A DNA stretch of 20,077 nt from a virus: positions 1-20,077 of IMG/VR virus record IMGVR_UViG_3300024262_000321. One strand, given 5' to 3'. The position numbers were made by a program, and so were the translations under genes. Under the pieces are notes generated by a model. The model had not been told where the DNA came from. It saw only the letters and a program-made list of their open reading frames with translations, and ran no database searches. This document shows, piece by piece, positions 1 to 6,798 of this stretch; the first letter of the stretch is position 1; each line of letters starts with the position of its first letter.

Positions 1-1957
1 TAGCATTACCAACTGGGTCTAATTCATCAGCATTAATGTTGGTAACAGTATTAGCATCAACATCAATAGTCTTATTTGTCAAGGTCTGAGCTTCAGCCAA
101 GAAAGCAAATGTATCAGAAGCACCAGTAGCAATATCAGGAATGTTGAAAGTGTGAGCTTCAGTAGATTGGTCAGCGACTACAATCAAAGCATTAAACGAT
201 GCTCTTCTAAAGGTCAACTCTGAACCATCAAGAATTTCAATATCACCAGTTCCTTTTGCATCTAACAATAAACCACCAGAATTATCTGTGCTTGAAGTTG
301 CGGTTAAGGTTAAACCTACACCTGCATCACCTTGCGTAATTAACAAGTGGTCAACAGGAGTAGCATCTTCAAGAAATTCAATCCATTCAGCTCCATTAGC
401 ATCAACAATCTTTCCACCAGTAGCAATTTTAGGAAGGGTTAAGGTCTTATTTGTAAAGGCCTCAGCTCCAGCCAAAGTAGCAAGAGTTCCAGTTGTAGGT
501 AAAGTTACATCAGTAGTATTAGTGGTCGTAAAGGTAAGAGAATCATCTCCAGCAGTGATTAAAGCACCAGAAAGAGTAACATCACCAGCTAAAGTAACAG
601 CTCTATTAGCAGCACCACAAGCTATTGTAAGCGTTCCAGCTCCAGTTGTAGCTATATCAGCACTAAAACTTATATTACCAGAAAGGTCAATAATTCTATC
701 TCCATCATTAGGTGTATAGGTTAAAGTCTTATCTCCAGTCAAATTCTCATTTACAAGAATTTGAAGAGTTTGGACATCATCACTATCACCAAGATATAAC
801 AATCCATACTCAACAGTTTGAGCAGCAGTCCAAGTCTGTGCAAAGTTAATGAATGCAAATGTATTAGCAGTTGCACCACCAAAGTTAGGAACAATCACAG
901 ATGCACCAGCAGTTCCCTGCGTAGTGAATGCGATTGTTGCGTCATTTGCACCAGCATCTACTAATTCAGCACCATCAGCAATAGCACCAGCAACAGCTAA
1001 AGCAGGCAATGACCAAGAAGGAGAACTTCCACCTTCAAGATATTGATTACTTGTTCCTTTTGCTAATCTTACCCAAGCACCACCAGAACGATAAAGAATA
1101 TCACCATCAGCTTCACTTGCAATACTTAAATCTGTTACTGTAGAAACTCCAGCAGTAGAAATAGATACATCACCAGTTAATTCTACGGAATTCAAATCTG
1201 TATCGTCACCGATAAGAATATAACCAGCACCTTTAGCAGAAACTCTACCCCAAGCACTTGCACCACGAATAGCAATATCACCTCTGGCATCAGAGCCAAA
1301 AGTTAATCCATCAACCGTAACAGCTCCAAGATTTGTTATGGCAATATCTCCACTAACAGCAACAGACGTAAGAGTTGAGCCATTACCAATAAGAATATAC
1401 CCATCAGTTTTGGCATCTAAAGCAGCTCCAACACTTGCAGTTCCAAGAATTATACTACCAGTAGTAAGAGCAATTTTACCAACAGCAATACTTCCTGCTA
1501 AATCACCACTCACAACTGCATCGGTAAGATTCAATTTAGAGTAAGCAATAGCAGCATCTGATTTAACATCATCATTGACAATTACTCCAGAAGCAATAGC
1601 AGCTATTCCAGTCGCACCAATAGTAATATCACCACTTAAGGTAACAAATTCTAATGCTGTTCCACCAGTATTAACCTTAACTATCTTATTAGCAGCAGCA
1701 GTAAAGTTAGCTGGAGTATCAGTCAAACCAACAAAAGTTGTAGCAGAAGCACCAGCAGCACCAAGAGTAGAAAAAGCACCTGCTTCATATATCCTTAATC
1801 CAACGCCAGTTTGATGATAAATACGACCATCAACTAAATCAGCATCATCAGGGTCAGTTGCTCTTTCTTCTAACTGAATTTGTTTTAGATACTCAATACC
1901 ATTATTGACATCGGGTTCTAAATGAGGCATTACCTCCCAAGATTTTACTAAACTCAT
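1..1957 (-). CDS. tail-fibre-like repetitive structural protein (C-terminus cut off by window edge)
   Basis: One open frame reads from an ATG at 1957 leftwards past the window edge, so about 652 residues are visible and the C-terminus is missing. The product is rich in Ala, Thr, Gly, Asp and Val. It repeats short beta-type segments such as SGDIAI, GYILIG and two copies of an LTNKT/FTNKTLTLP motif, typical of phage tail-fibre and tail-spike shafts. The N-terminus (MSLVKSWEVMPHLEPDVNNG) would be the virion-attachment end, and the missing C-terminus the receptor-binding tip. The repeats leave the opposite strand open in places, which makes spurious plus-strand frames. An internal ATG at 1930 is preceded by GGGAGG, but only 2 bases away, so 1957 is preferred. 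It is the last gene of the leftward structural block seen here. Confident as a repetitive virion appendage protein; fibre versus other appendage is open. Confidence 0.82.
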   Translation of the reverse strand, partial: MSLVKSWEVMPHLEPDVNNGIEYLKQIQLEERATDPDDADLVDGRIYHQTGVGLRIYEAGAFSTLGAAGASATTFVGLTDTPANFTAAANKIVKVNTGGTALEFVTLSGDITIGATGIAAIASGVIVNDDVKSDAAIAYSKLNLTDAVVSGDLAGSIAVGKIALTTGSIILGTASVGAALDAKTDGYILIGNGSTLTSVAVSGDIAITNLGAVTVDGLTFGSDARGDIAIRGASAWGRVSAKGAGYILIGDDTDLNSVELTGDVSISTAGVSTVTDLSIASEADGDILYRSGGAWVRLAKGTSNQYLEGGSSPSWSLPALAVAGAIADGAELVDAGANDATIAFTTQGTAGASVIVPNFGGATANTFAFINFAQTWTAAQTVEYGLLYLGDSDDVQTLQILVNENLTGDKTLTYTPNDGDRIIDLSGNISFSADIATTGAGTLTIACGAANRAVTLAGDVTLSGALITAGDDSLTFTTTNTTDVTLPTTGTLATLAGAEAFTNKTLTLPKIATGGKIVDANGAEWIEFLEDATPVDHLLITQGDAGVGLTLTATSSTDNSGGLLLDAKGTGDIEILDGSELTFRRASFNALIVVADQSTEAHTFNIPDIATGASDTFAFLAEAQTLTNKTIDVDANTVTNINADELDPVGNA

Positions 1958-1985
1958 TTTATTTCAGAATAATTAAATTAATAAT

Positions 1986-2645
1986 TTATGAAACTCCTCC
2001 GACCTCAGAAGTTCCGTCTTTTTTTATTTTATATACAAAATTATAAATTTCTGCCAAATCAACTGTTTTCAGATGATTACAAAGGCAATCCATATCTACC
2101 CATATTTTATATCCTGCCTCTTGTGCCCTTCTACAAAATTCAAAGTCTTCACCAACCTGTGCAATTCCACCTTCGTCATAAATAACAGCAAACGGAGTTT
2201 TAAGTTTTTCTAATACTTCTCTTTTAATAATTAAAGCACCAGCACCTATTCTATCTACTTCTATTATGCCCTTTCCATCTGCTATATCAAATGGTTTATC
2301 GCCTTTATCCTGATATTTCCCTTTTTCTGTTGTCACAAAAGCAAAAGGACAAAGACTACCTCTGTTCCAACCACAATACAATCCACTAATGATTTCTTTA
2401 TCTTCTTCAATTAAATCAAGAAGTCTTTTGTTCGGAACAATATCGTGGTCTAACATTACTAAATAATCAAAATCTGTATTTAAAAAATATCTTACAATTT
2501 GGTTTCTATTGCTTTGAACAGGAGTAGAAAAGAAATGCTGAACAGAAATATCATATTTTCCTTCTTGCAACCGGTTAATAAGCCATCTGGCTGTTTCAAA
2601 CCTAATATTACCACTTGTTAAAATCGCAATATATACTTTTTTCAT
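1986..2645 (-). CDS. GT-A fold glycosyltransferase
   Basis: A 219-residue protein with the features of a small family-2-like glycosyltransferase. It has an N-terminal beta strand (KKVYIAILTSG), a DxD-type metal and nucleotide-sugar motif (LDHDIVP, residues 66-68), and a late acidic motif EDFEFCRRA followed by AGYKIWVDMD, as in many phage and cell-surface GT-A enzymes. It probably moves a sugar onto a virion or host-surface acceptor. The location between capsid and fibre genes suggests decoration of a structural protein or a change in host glycans, but the acceptor is unknown. A longer reading from a TTG at 2672 adds nine residues; the ATG at 2645 is preferred because the domain starts there. 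No SD precedes it; instead CCTCC lies six bases upstream. Confidence 0.78.
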   Translation of the reverse strand: MKKVYIAILTSGNIRFETARWLINRLQEGKYDISVQHFFSTPVQSNRNQIVRYFLNTDFDYLVMLDHDIVPNKRLLDLIEEDKEIISGLYCGWNRGSLCPFAFVTTEKGKYQDKGDKPFDIADGKGIIEVDRIGAGALIIKREVLEKLKTPFAVIYDEGGIAQVGEDFEFCRRAQEAGYKIWVDMDCLCNHLKTVDLAEIYNFVYKIKKDGTSEVGGVS

Positions 2646-2714
2646 AAGATTGGAGGAAGGGTTTTTAGCCAAGGAAACAAGGAAACCCCAAACCTATTAA
2701 TTACTAAGTAAAAC

Positions 2715-3896
2715 TTAGCTTGTTAAAGCGGTATGAATTGCAAAAGCTTCAAGGGCGTTGCGGAATTCTGCGGTATAGGCACCGGAGACCATTGCCTCAA
2801 TTAACCTTCCGGTTTTGGCAATATCTTCAAGTCCAATAGCGTCACCTTGTAACGGTCCAACCTTAACTCGGTTAAGGTCTCCAATTACAATAGTGTCGTC
2901 AGGAACCCAAGGGTCAACGATAATCTCTACCTCAAATCCTAAGTCAGAAAGAAATCTCTCAACTACATAACCAGCAGACTTGGAATCAAAATCCATTCTT
3001 CGGTAAGCTTGGTCAAATGTTGAAATTTTCCTTTTCTGAACACCACCCACTAAAGCAAATAATCTACCACCGGCAACCATTCCACCATCGTCCCAAATCT
3101 GCTTAATCATTGCGTTCATAACAGAAGGAGAAAGAGCTTCGGAAGTTGAACTTGTGTTCCCAGTTGCCTGTGAAACAAATTCAATTAATCCACCCATTGA
3201 TGGATATTCACCGGAGCCACCTTCTGTGGCTGAACGAACAGAGTTAATAACAGAACTATCAAGCTGTCTCATTATCTCTTTTAGACGATAAGCGGCTTGA
3301 TGGGCGAATTCGGACTTAATGGCTGCGTGGTCAACTAATTGTCTGCTACGGCTAATAGCAATACCTAAACCTAAAATACTTCGGTAGTTGTAAGGACCAG
3401 TTCTTTCCAGAGACCAATCTTCCTGAGTTGGCTTCCAAGCTTCTTGCTTGGTGTGAGAAATAATCATTATTGGAAAGTTCTGAGCGTGGGCTTCAGCGTC
3501 AGTAGAACCGTGTCCTCTTTCAAGGGTCAAAGTATCATTAGAAACATCGGTAACTCTCATTACCTCAGTTTTTCCAGCAGTATTGTCCTTAATCAAAGTT
3601 CCAATCTTAAATCTTTCTGTTCCTTGGTCAGCAACTACATCTAAAGCAGTATCAGCATCGCTTGCTCCTAATGTTCCAGCAGCACTATCAACAGCGTTAG
3701 CTGTATTAGGATTCAATGCGTCCTCTACCCAAGCGTGTTTTAGCTGACTTGCTACAAGTCCGCCAACACCCATTCTCTGCAAAAAAGCAGTGTTATCAGT
3801 TCTGATAATCTCAGCTAATTCTTCGGAAAGGTCAAGCTTTTTAACCGCAGCTGCAATATTATATGCAACTAAACCAGTTCCAGCACTAAGACTCAT
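2715..3896 (-). CDS. major capsid protein (HK97 fold, SU10/DUF5309-like)
   Basis: This 393-residue protein has the usual size and context of a capsid subunit, directly downstream of the scaffold-like gene. The N-terminal segment (DLSEELAEIIRTDNTAFLQRMG), the central WSLERTGPYNYRSILGLG with ISRSRQLVDHA, and the helix EFAHQAAYRLKEIMRQLDSS are arranged like the SU10-type major capsid family (DUF5309), where proteins start with a short helix rather than a long cleaved delta domain. It would assemble the icosahedral shell around scaffold and portal. There is no obvious SD; the 5' leader carries a small hairpin at 3907-3923. After the stop codon a 6-bp hairpin (CTAAGT/ACTTAG) is present without a T-run. 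The family assignment is from remembered patterns rather than an alignment; the capsid role is well supported by order and size. Confidence 0.83.
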   Translation of the reverse strand: MSLSAGTGLVAYNIAAAVKKLDLSEELAEIIRTDNTAFLQRMGVGGLVASQLKHAWVEDALNPNTANAVDSAAGTLGASDADTALDVVADQGTERFKIGTLIKDNTAGKTEVMRVTDVSNDTLTLERGHGSTDAEAHAQNFPIMIISHTKQEAWKPTQEDWSLERTGPYNYRSILGLGIAISRSRQLVDHAAIKSEFAHQAAYRLKEIMRQLDSSVINSVRSATEGGSGEYPSMGGLIEFVSQATGNTSSTSEALSPSVMNAMIKQIWDDGGMVAGGRLFALVGGVQKRKISTFDQAYRRMDFDSKSAGYVVERFLSDLGFEVEIIVDPWVPDDTIVIGDLNRVKVGPLQGDAIGLEDIAKTGRLIEAMVSGAYTAEFRNALEAFAIHTALTS

Positions 3897-3906
3897 ATGT
3901 TAAATA

Positions 3907-3923
3907 AGCTATGGAGGATAGCT
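3907..3923 (-). promoter_or_regulatory. short hairpin in capsid gene leader exposing CCUCC
   Basis: On the minus strand AGCTAT and ATAGCT form a perfect 6-bp stem around a CCTCC loop, ten bases before the capsid ATG at 3896. The gene has no purine-rich SD, so the hairpin may shape translation start or mRNA stability. Function is inferred only from position. Confidence 0.35.
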
Positions 3924-3961
3924 AAAAATTAATAATTTAGTATAAGAGAAGGAGCGACCAA

Positions 3962-4663
3962 TTAGGTAATATTAATCTTCTCAGAAATTGATTTCTCTAC
4001 ATTATCCATAGGAACAACTGTCTTTGCTTCCTTTGATGTAGATTCCTCACTTCCTTCCGCTGGTTGAACAACCCCGGATTCCACTTCAGCACCTGTTTCC
4101 TTTCCCTTTTCTTCTTCTGGTTGAGCCGGCTGTGCCGACAAAGAAGAAACCTTAGCGTCTAATAACTCCTTAATCTGTTCAGCGGCATCTTCAATACTGA
4201 AGAATTCTTCAAGCAAAGCAAGTGGATTTTTTGCAATCACATCTCGCAACGTAGAGTCTTTTTTAATAACCTCCTGATAATCAGGATTTCTTAAAATAAG
4301 ACCCTGAATTCTGATGATAGCATCTTTCTGTTGAGACTCCTCTAAAGAATCTTCAGATGGAATTTCATCATCAATATCTACCTCACCTTTTTGAATCTTC
4401 TTAAGCTTGATTGCAAGCTTATTGCTTTCCCTTTCAGCTATTTTACGCTTTCGGTCTGCTTGAGACTGCAATGTTGTTAGCTGTCCAAGCTGTGTTTCAA
4501 GGGTTTTAACCTTACCCTCCAGCTCTACTACTTTTGGGTCCTTTACCTCGGACGAAGCGGCTGATGCTTCTTTGGGCTTTTCCGAAGTAATTGCTTCTGG
4601 CTCCTTAGAGGCAGTAGTTTCCTCTTTTTTCTCCGGAGCAGGAGTAGTGGCTTCTTTAACCAT
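3962..4663 (-). CDS. capsid scaffolding protein
   Basis: A 233-residue, highly charged protein that lies immediately upstream of the capsid gene, the classic place for a scaffold. The N-terminus (about 1-45) is low-complexity Glu/Lys/Ala/Thr/Pro. Residues 45-95 form a probable coiled coil (VVELEGKVKTLETQLGQL onward, then a basic stretch with RKRKIAERES). A helical middle follows, then another disordered acidic region rich in Glu, Gly and Ser. No enzyme motif is present, and no protease-like Ser/His pattern that would suggest a fused prohead protease. Such proteins guide capsid assembly inside the prohead and are then removed. There is no SD at the start; a GAGA-loop hairpin lies just upstream. 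The call rests on composition and gene order, since scaffolds diverge beyond sequence recognition. Confidence 0.68.
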   Translation of the reverse strand: MVKEATTPAPEKKEETTASKEPEAITSEKPKEASAASSEVKDPKVVELEGKVKTLETQLGQLTTLQSQADRKRKIAERESNKLAIKLKKIQKGEVDIDDEIPSEDSLEESQQKDAIIRIQGLILRNPDYQEVIKKDSTLRDVIAKNPLALLEEFFSIEDAAEQIKELLDAKVSSLSAQPAQPEEEKGKETGAEVESGVVQPAEGSEESTSKEAKTVVPMDNVEKSISEKINIT

Positions 4664-4671
4664 ATATTTTG

Positions 4672-4685
4672 GCGGTTCTCACCGC
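4672..4685 (-). promoter_or_regulatory. GNRA-loop hairpin at the scaffold start
   Basis: The minus strand reads GCGGT-GAGA-ACCGC, a 5-bp GC-rich stem with a GNRA-type GAGA loop, ending eight bases before the scaffold ATG. It occupies the position where an SD would sit. It may act on translation or mRNA stability; no direct evidence beyond sequence. Confidence 0.4.
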
Positions 4686-4703
4686 TGTTAATAATATTAT
4701 TTA

Positions 4704-4732
4704 GCTATATCAGAAAATGATTGATTTGTCAA
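4704..4732 (-). promoter_or_regulatory. possible internal promoter ahead of scaffold and capsid genes
   Basis: On the minus strand there is a perfect -35 TTGACA (4727-4732), a 17-base spacer, and a weaker -10 TATAGC (4704-4709; four of six consensus bases). Transcription would start near 4697 and read into the scaffold and capsid genes, the most highly expressed structural products. It sits in a 95-base gap in an otherwise compact operon, which favours a real role, but the -10 is imperfect. Confidence 0.45.
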
Positions 4733-4758
4733 ATGTTTTTAAAAAAGAGGGAGAAGAA

Positions 4759-4986
4759 TTAAACGACCATCATTGTTTCGTCTTCGTGGTTAGCTAATGG
4801 CTGGGTTAATAGAACATAATAGATAGTTCCATCTTCATTCTTGTAAAACACAAATTGATGTCCTGCGTTTTTAAGGTCTAAGTAAGTATTAAAGTATAAT
4901 TTATTTCTGGCAAGATTTTCTATAAACTCCTCAATAGATTCCAGCATTTGTGTTTGGAACTCTTCTTCTGTAATTTCTTCGGTCAT
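4759..4986 (-). CDS. small acidic protein of unknown function
   Basis: A 75-residue acidic protein with an N-terminal helix rich in Glu (TEEEFQTQMLESIEEFIENLARNK) and a C-terminal beta-type part (HQFVFYKNEDGTIYYVLL). I do not recognise a family. Its start is well supported: GGGGAGGGG precedes the ATG by four bases, one of the strongest SD sites in the window, and the ATG overlaps the stop of the upstream gene in an ATGA junction, so the two are probably translationally coupled. It lies between the HNH-like gene and the scaffold gene; a role in head assembly is possible but not shown. Confidence 0.7.
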   Translation of the reverse strand: MTEEITEEEFQTQMLESIEEFIENLARNKLYFNTYLDLKNAGHQFVFYKNEDGTIYYVLLTQPLANHEDETMMVV

Positions 4987-5213
4987 TTTCCCCTCCCCAT
5001 AAGATTCTTACGAAGTTCCTGAAGTTGTTTACTCGTCCATCTGTCTTGGTTGTAAACTATATCAAGAAATTCGTGTATCTCCGACAAGAGCATATTCTCA
5101 AAGCATAAATGAAATGCTATGTGAAACTTTAAGGGAATTCGTTGTGCCGTGTTCTTTCCCCTGTCTCTTGACTTCGGGATACGATGATGTCTTGATAACT
5201 TTTCTTTTCTCAG
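4983..5213 (-). CDS. small HNH-like zinc/nucleic-acid protein, apparent CTG start
   Basis: This 76-residue frame has no ATG, GTG or TTG before its conserved part. An in-frame TAA lies just upstream, and the only plausible start is a CTG at 5213, placed six bases after GGGAGAGG. The protein has an HNH-like pattern: HHRIPKSR near the N-terminus (H9, H10), N21, then H31 and H35, followed by ENM and a helical tail. Similar short HHRxPxSxGG...N...H...H proteins occur in bacterial and phage genomes, and I associate them with Patescibacteria, though I cannot check this. The stop overlaps the next gene's ATG (ATGA). It may bind or cut nucleic acid or may be a non-catalytic relative. It follows directly after a structured RNA region, so a functional link is possible. 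Start choice is inference. Confidence 0.62.
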   Translation of the reverse strand: MRKEKLSRHHRIPKSRDRGKNTAQRIPLKFHIAFHLCFENMLLSEIHEFLDIVYNQDRWTSKQLQELRKNLMGRGK

Positions 5214-5289
5214 TTTTTTCCTCTCCCTTTACAAAGAGCTTTACATAGATTTGAAAAACTTTTAAGTTCAAGGTTAATCAAAACTACAT

Positions 5290-5611
5290 AGGTTCAGCAA
5301 ATTAGTTTGCTGAGTAGGAATACTAATCTACGATTTACGGTATACCGAGTATAGTACGGGGCTTTCGCCCTTAGTATTCCAACCCAGAAAGCTATCTTGC
5401 TTAATAGTTAACAAAAGTGTTAACTATCTATGAACTATAATTCCCTATAAGCTGAATTGAGTGTTTTATAGATTGACTTGGAATTAAATCCAGGTTGCAG
5501 GTACACCGTTCTAAAAGACCTTCCACTCCTGTATACTTCGGGTATAGCCCTGACTTAATGCTATGCCTATATCCACATTCTTGGGTGGCACTCAACTCAA
5601 TTCAACTTACA
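5290..5611 (-). ncRNA. structured intergenic RNA of about 320 nt, type not recognised
   Basis: The 403 bases between the phosphoesterase and the HNH-like gene hold no credible gene but many perfect helices. (1) 5596-5610 pairs with 5447-5461, 15 pairs, with G-U wobbles that fit only the minus strand. (2) A 9-bp hairpin lies at 5404-5412/5419-5427. (3) A 10-bp helix, 5317-5326 with 5371-5380, encloses a GGGC-GAAA-GCCC hairpin (5359-5370, GNRA loop on the minus strand) and a second arm. (4) An 8-bp hairpin lies at 5294-5301/5306-5313. (5) A 5-bp hairpin sits inside the first domain at 5532-5536/5542-5546. The wobbles and GAAA loop say the RNA is read leftwards, with the operon. I see no group I or group II intron core, tRNA, tmRNA or known riboswitch. 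End points are approximate. Confidence 0.6.
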
Positions 5612-5616
5612 AAGAA

Positions 5617-6588
5617 CTATTTATAAAGTTTTCCTTTCCAAACAAACTTGTGATTGTCTATTATTATATTATAAAAGTTACTAACATCTCCGTCAAATTC
5701 TATTACTCCAATTCCTTGTTGCCAATCAGGATTATTCATATAAGCAGGATTCAATTTACACATACAACCTACTTCTGCTCCTAATCTAATGCCGTCTAAA
5801 TAGGTTCTTGGAGATATTCCTGTTCTGTGAATATGTGCTTGAATAACATCTACACCCATTTCTTCTCTTAATCCTTTAGCAGTATATCCAGCGTGTTTGC
5901 GAGCCATATCAAAGTGTCCTATATGATATTTTCCTACTTTAATATAATTGTGAGAAAACTTGCTCAATCCAGCTTCACAAGGAATATAAGTAATGTCTAA
6001 CTTTTCAAGATTAAGTCGTCTTGGTAAATCATCATAATAAGATTCATAAAGTGCTGGTGCATTTTTTAACAAGTATATTCTCCATCTAAATTCGTGGTTT
6101 CCTTCTATAAAAAATATCTGGGCTTTAGGAACAGTCTCTCTAATATCACTTAAAATATTATGAGCAATAGACATACTTTGTTCTATGCTTTCATCGCTGA
6201 AAGGAACTTTTGTGAATTTTGATATTATATTAAAATCTATTAAATCTCCATCAATAGCAATTATTTCAGGTTGTTCATCAAATAAAAACTCATTTACAGG
6301 TATTATTGTTCTGTTATCGTGAAAAGGAATATGATAGTCTTGTAAAGAAATTAACTTTCCCTTTTTAGGAGGTTTGATATTAATGTCGGGTCTGATAATT
6401 TCTGACCGAACTGGTCTTATTATCTTTCCCTTTCTAATACCCATTGCTTTAAGCTTACTTTTTATTGAATCATAACTTCTGTTTGGTAATTTTAACTTTA
6501 AATCATCTATAAATACTCCCCCATTTTCATAGTCATAAAGAACTTTTTCTTCTTTGTCTTCCCATTTTTTCACATATTGATTAGGCAT
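5617..6588 (-). CDS. calcineurin-like metallophosphoesterase with N-terminal DNA-binding-like domain
   Basis: A 323-residue protein. Residues 80-290 carry the metallophosphoesterase signature in order: DYH (D84, H86), GD (114-115), GNHE (163-166), GH (224-225) and HIH (H252, H254). This is the dinuclear metal centre used for phosphodiester or phosphomonoester hydrolysis. Residues 1-55 look like a Myb/SANT-type helix-turn-helix (KKWEDKEEKVLYDY..., then LPNRSYDSIKSKLKAMGI), which would bring the enzyme to nucleic acid. Phages often encode such enzymes; nuclease or nucleotide phosphatase roles are both possible. It sits inside the structural operon, between internal virion-type genes and the structured RNA. 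The ATG at 6588 is preceded by AGGAA at about nine bases and by a structured leader (6605-6672). Confidence 0.8.
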   Translation of the reverse strand: MPNQYVKKWEDKEEKVLYDYENGGVFIDDLKLKLPNRSYDSIKSKLKAMGIRKGKIIRPVRSEIIRPDINIKPPKKGKLISLQDYHIPFHDNRTIIPVNEFLFDEQPEIIAIDGDLIDFNIISKFTKVPFSDESIEQSMSIAHNILSDIRETVPKAQIFFIEGNHEFRWRIYLLKNAPALYESYYDDLPRRLNLEKLDITYIPCEAGLSKFSHNYIKVGKYHIGHFDMARKHAGYTAKGLREEMGVDVIQAHIHRTGISPRTYLDGIRLGAEVGCMCKLNPAYMNNPDWQQGIGVIEFDGDVSNFYNIIIDNHKFVWKGKLYK

Positions 6589-6604
6589 ATAAATAATTTC
6601 CTAA

Positions 6605-6672
6605 GTGCTGGGAATCTGCTAAAACAGAGAAAAAGCAGATTAATTGAGGCCTCACGCATAAAATCCCAGCAC
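6605..6672 (-). promoter_or_regulatory. compact structured RNA element in phosphoesterase leader
   Basis: The outer arms GTGCTGGGA (6605-6613) and TCCCAGCAC (6664-6672) pair perfectly over 9 bp. Inside, 6614-6620 pairs with 6634-6640 (ATCTGCT/AGCAGAT, 7 bp), stacked directly on the outer stem, and a 10-base palindrome TGAGGCCTCA lies at 6645-6654. The whole forms a small junction ending 16 bases before the phosphoesterase ATG and starting just after the 38-residue gene. It could be a leader regulatory element or an mRNA processing site. No T-run follows on the minus strand, so a simple terminator is unlikely. I do not recognise a ribozyme or riboswitch consensus. Confidence 0.55.
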
Positions 6673-6680
6673 ACAGAAAA

Positions 6681-6797
6681 TTATTTTCTTCTATTTCTTT
6701 TTCTTTGCCTTGCCTTACTCTTTTTACTTCTTCTTTTCCTACGTCCACCCCAACTTTGTTTTTTTATTGATTTTGGTATATCAAAAGCGTATAGCAT
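6681..6797 (-). CDS. 38-residue very basic protein
   Basis: This short gene starts one base after the stop of the 867-residue gene (TAA-T-ATG), which suggests translational coupling. The first 18 residues (MLYAFDIPKSIKKQSWGG) are mixed; the remaining 20 are almost all Arg, Lys, Ser and Gln (for example RRKRRSKKSK). Such arginine-rich tails bind nucleic acids or acidic proteins. A minor virion protein, DNA-condensing peptide or RNA-binding peptide (lambda N-like arginine-rich motifs are comparable in composition) are all possible. I do not recognise a family. Position, clean ends and strong compositional bias support a real gene; the alternative is a chance frame in a purine-rich spacer. Confidence 0.6.
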   Translation of the reverse strand: MLYAFDIPKSIKKQSWGGRRKRRSKKSKARQRKRNRRK

Positions 6798-6798
6798 A

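Noticed and set aside
288-1814. Plus-strand open frames opposite the tail-fibre gene
   Set aside because: They are antisense shadows of a long repetitive minus-strand frame; their products are Ala/Val/Pro low complexity without SD or motifs.
2646-2672. N-terminal extension of the glycosyltransferase from TTG at 2672
   Set aside because: The fold starts at the ATG at 2645; the extra nine residues are polar and no SD precedes the TTG.
3444-3644. Plus-strand 66-codon frame within the capsid gene
   Set aside because: Antisense to a well-supported capsid protein, with no SD or motif.
5214-5616. Group I or group II self-splicing intron
   Set aside because: I could not find the conserved core (P7/S element, or domain V), and the flanking genes are complete with no split frame to rejoin.
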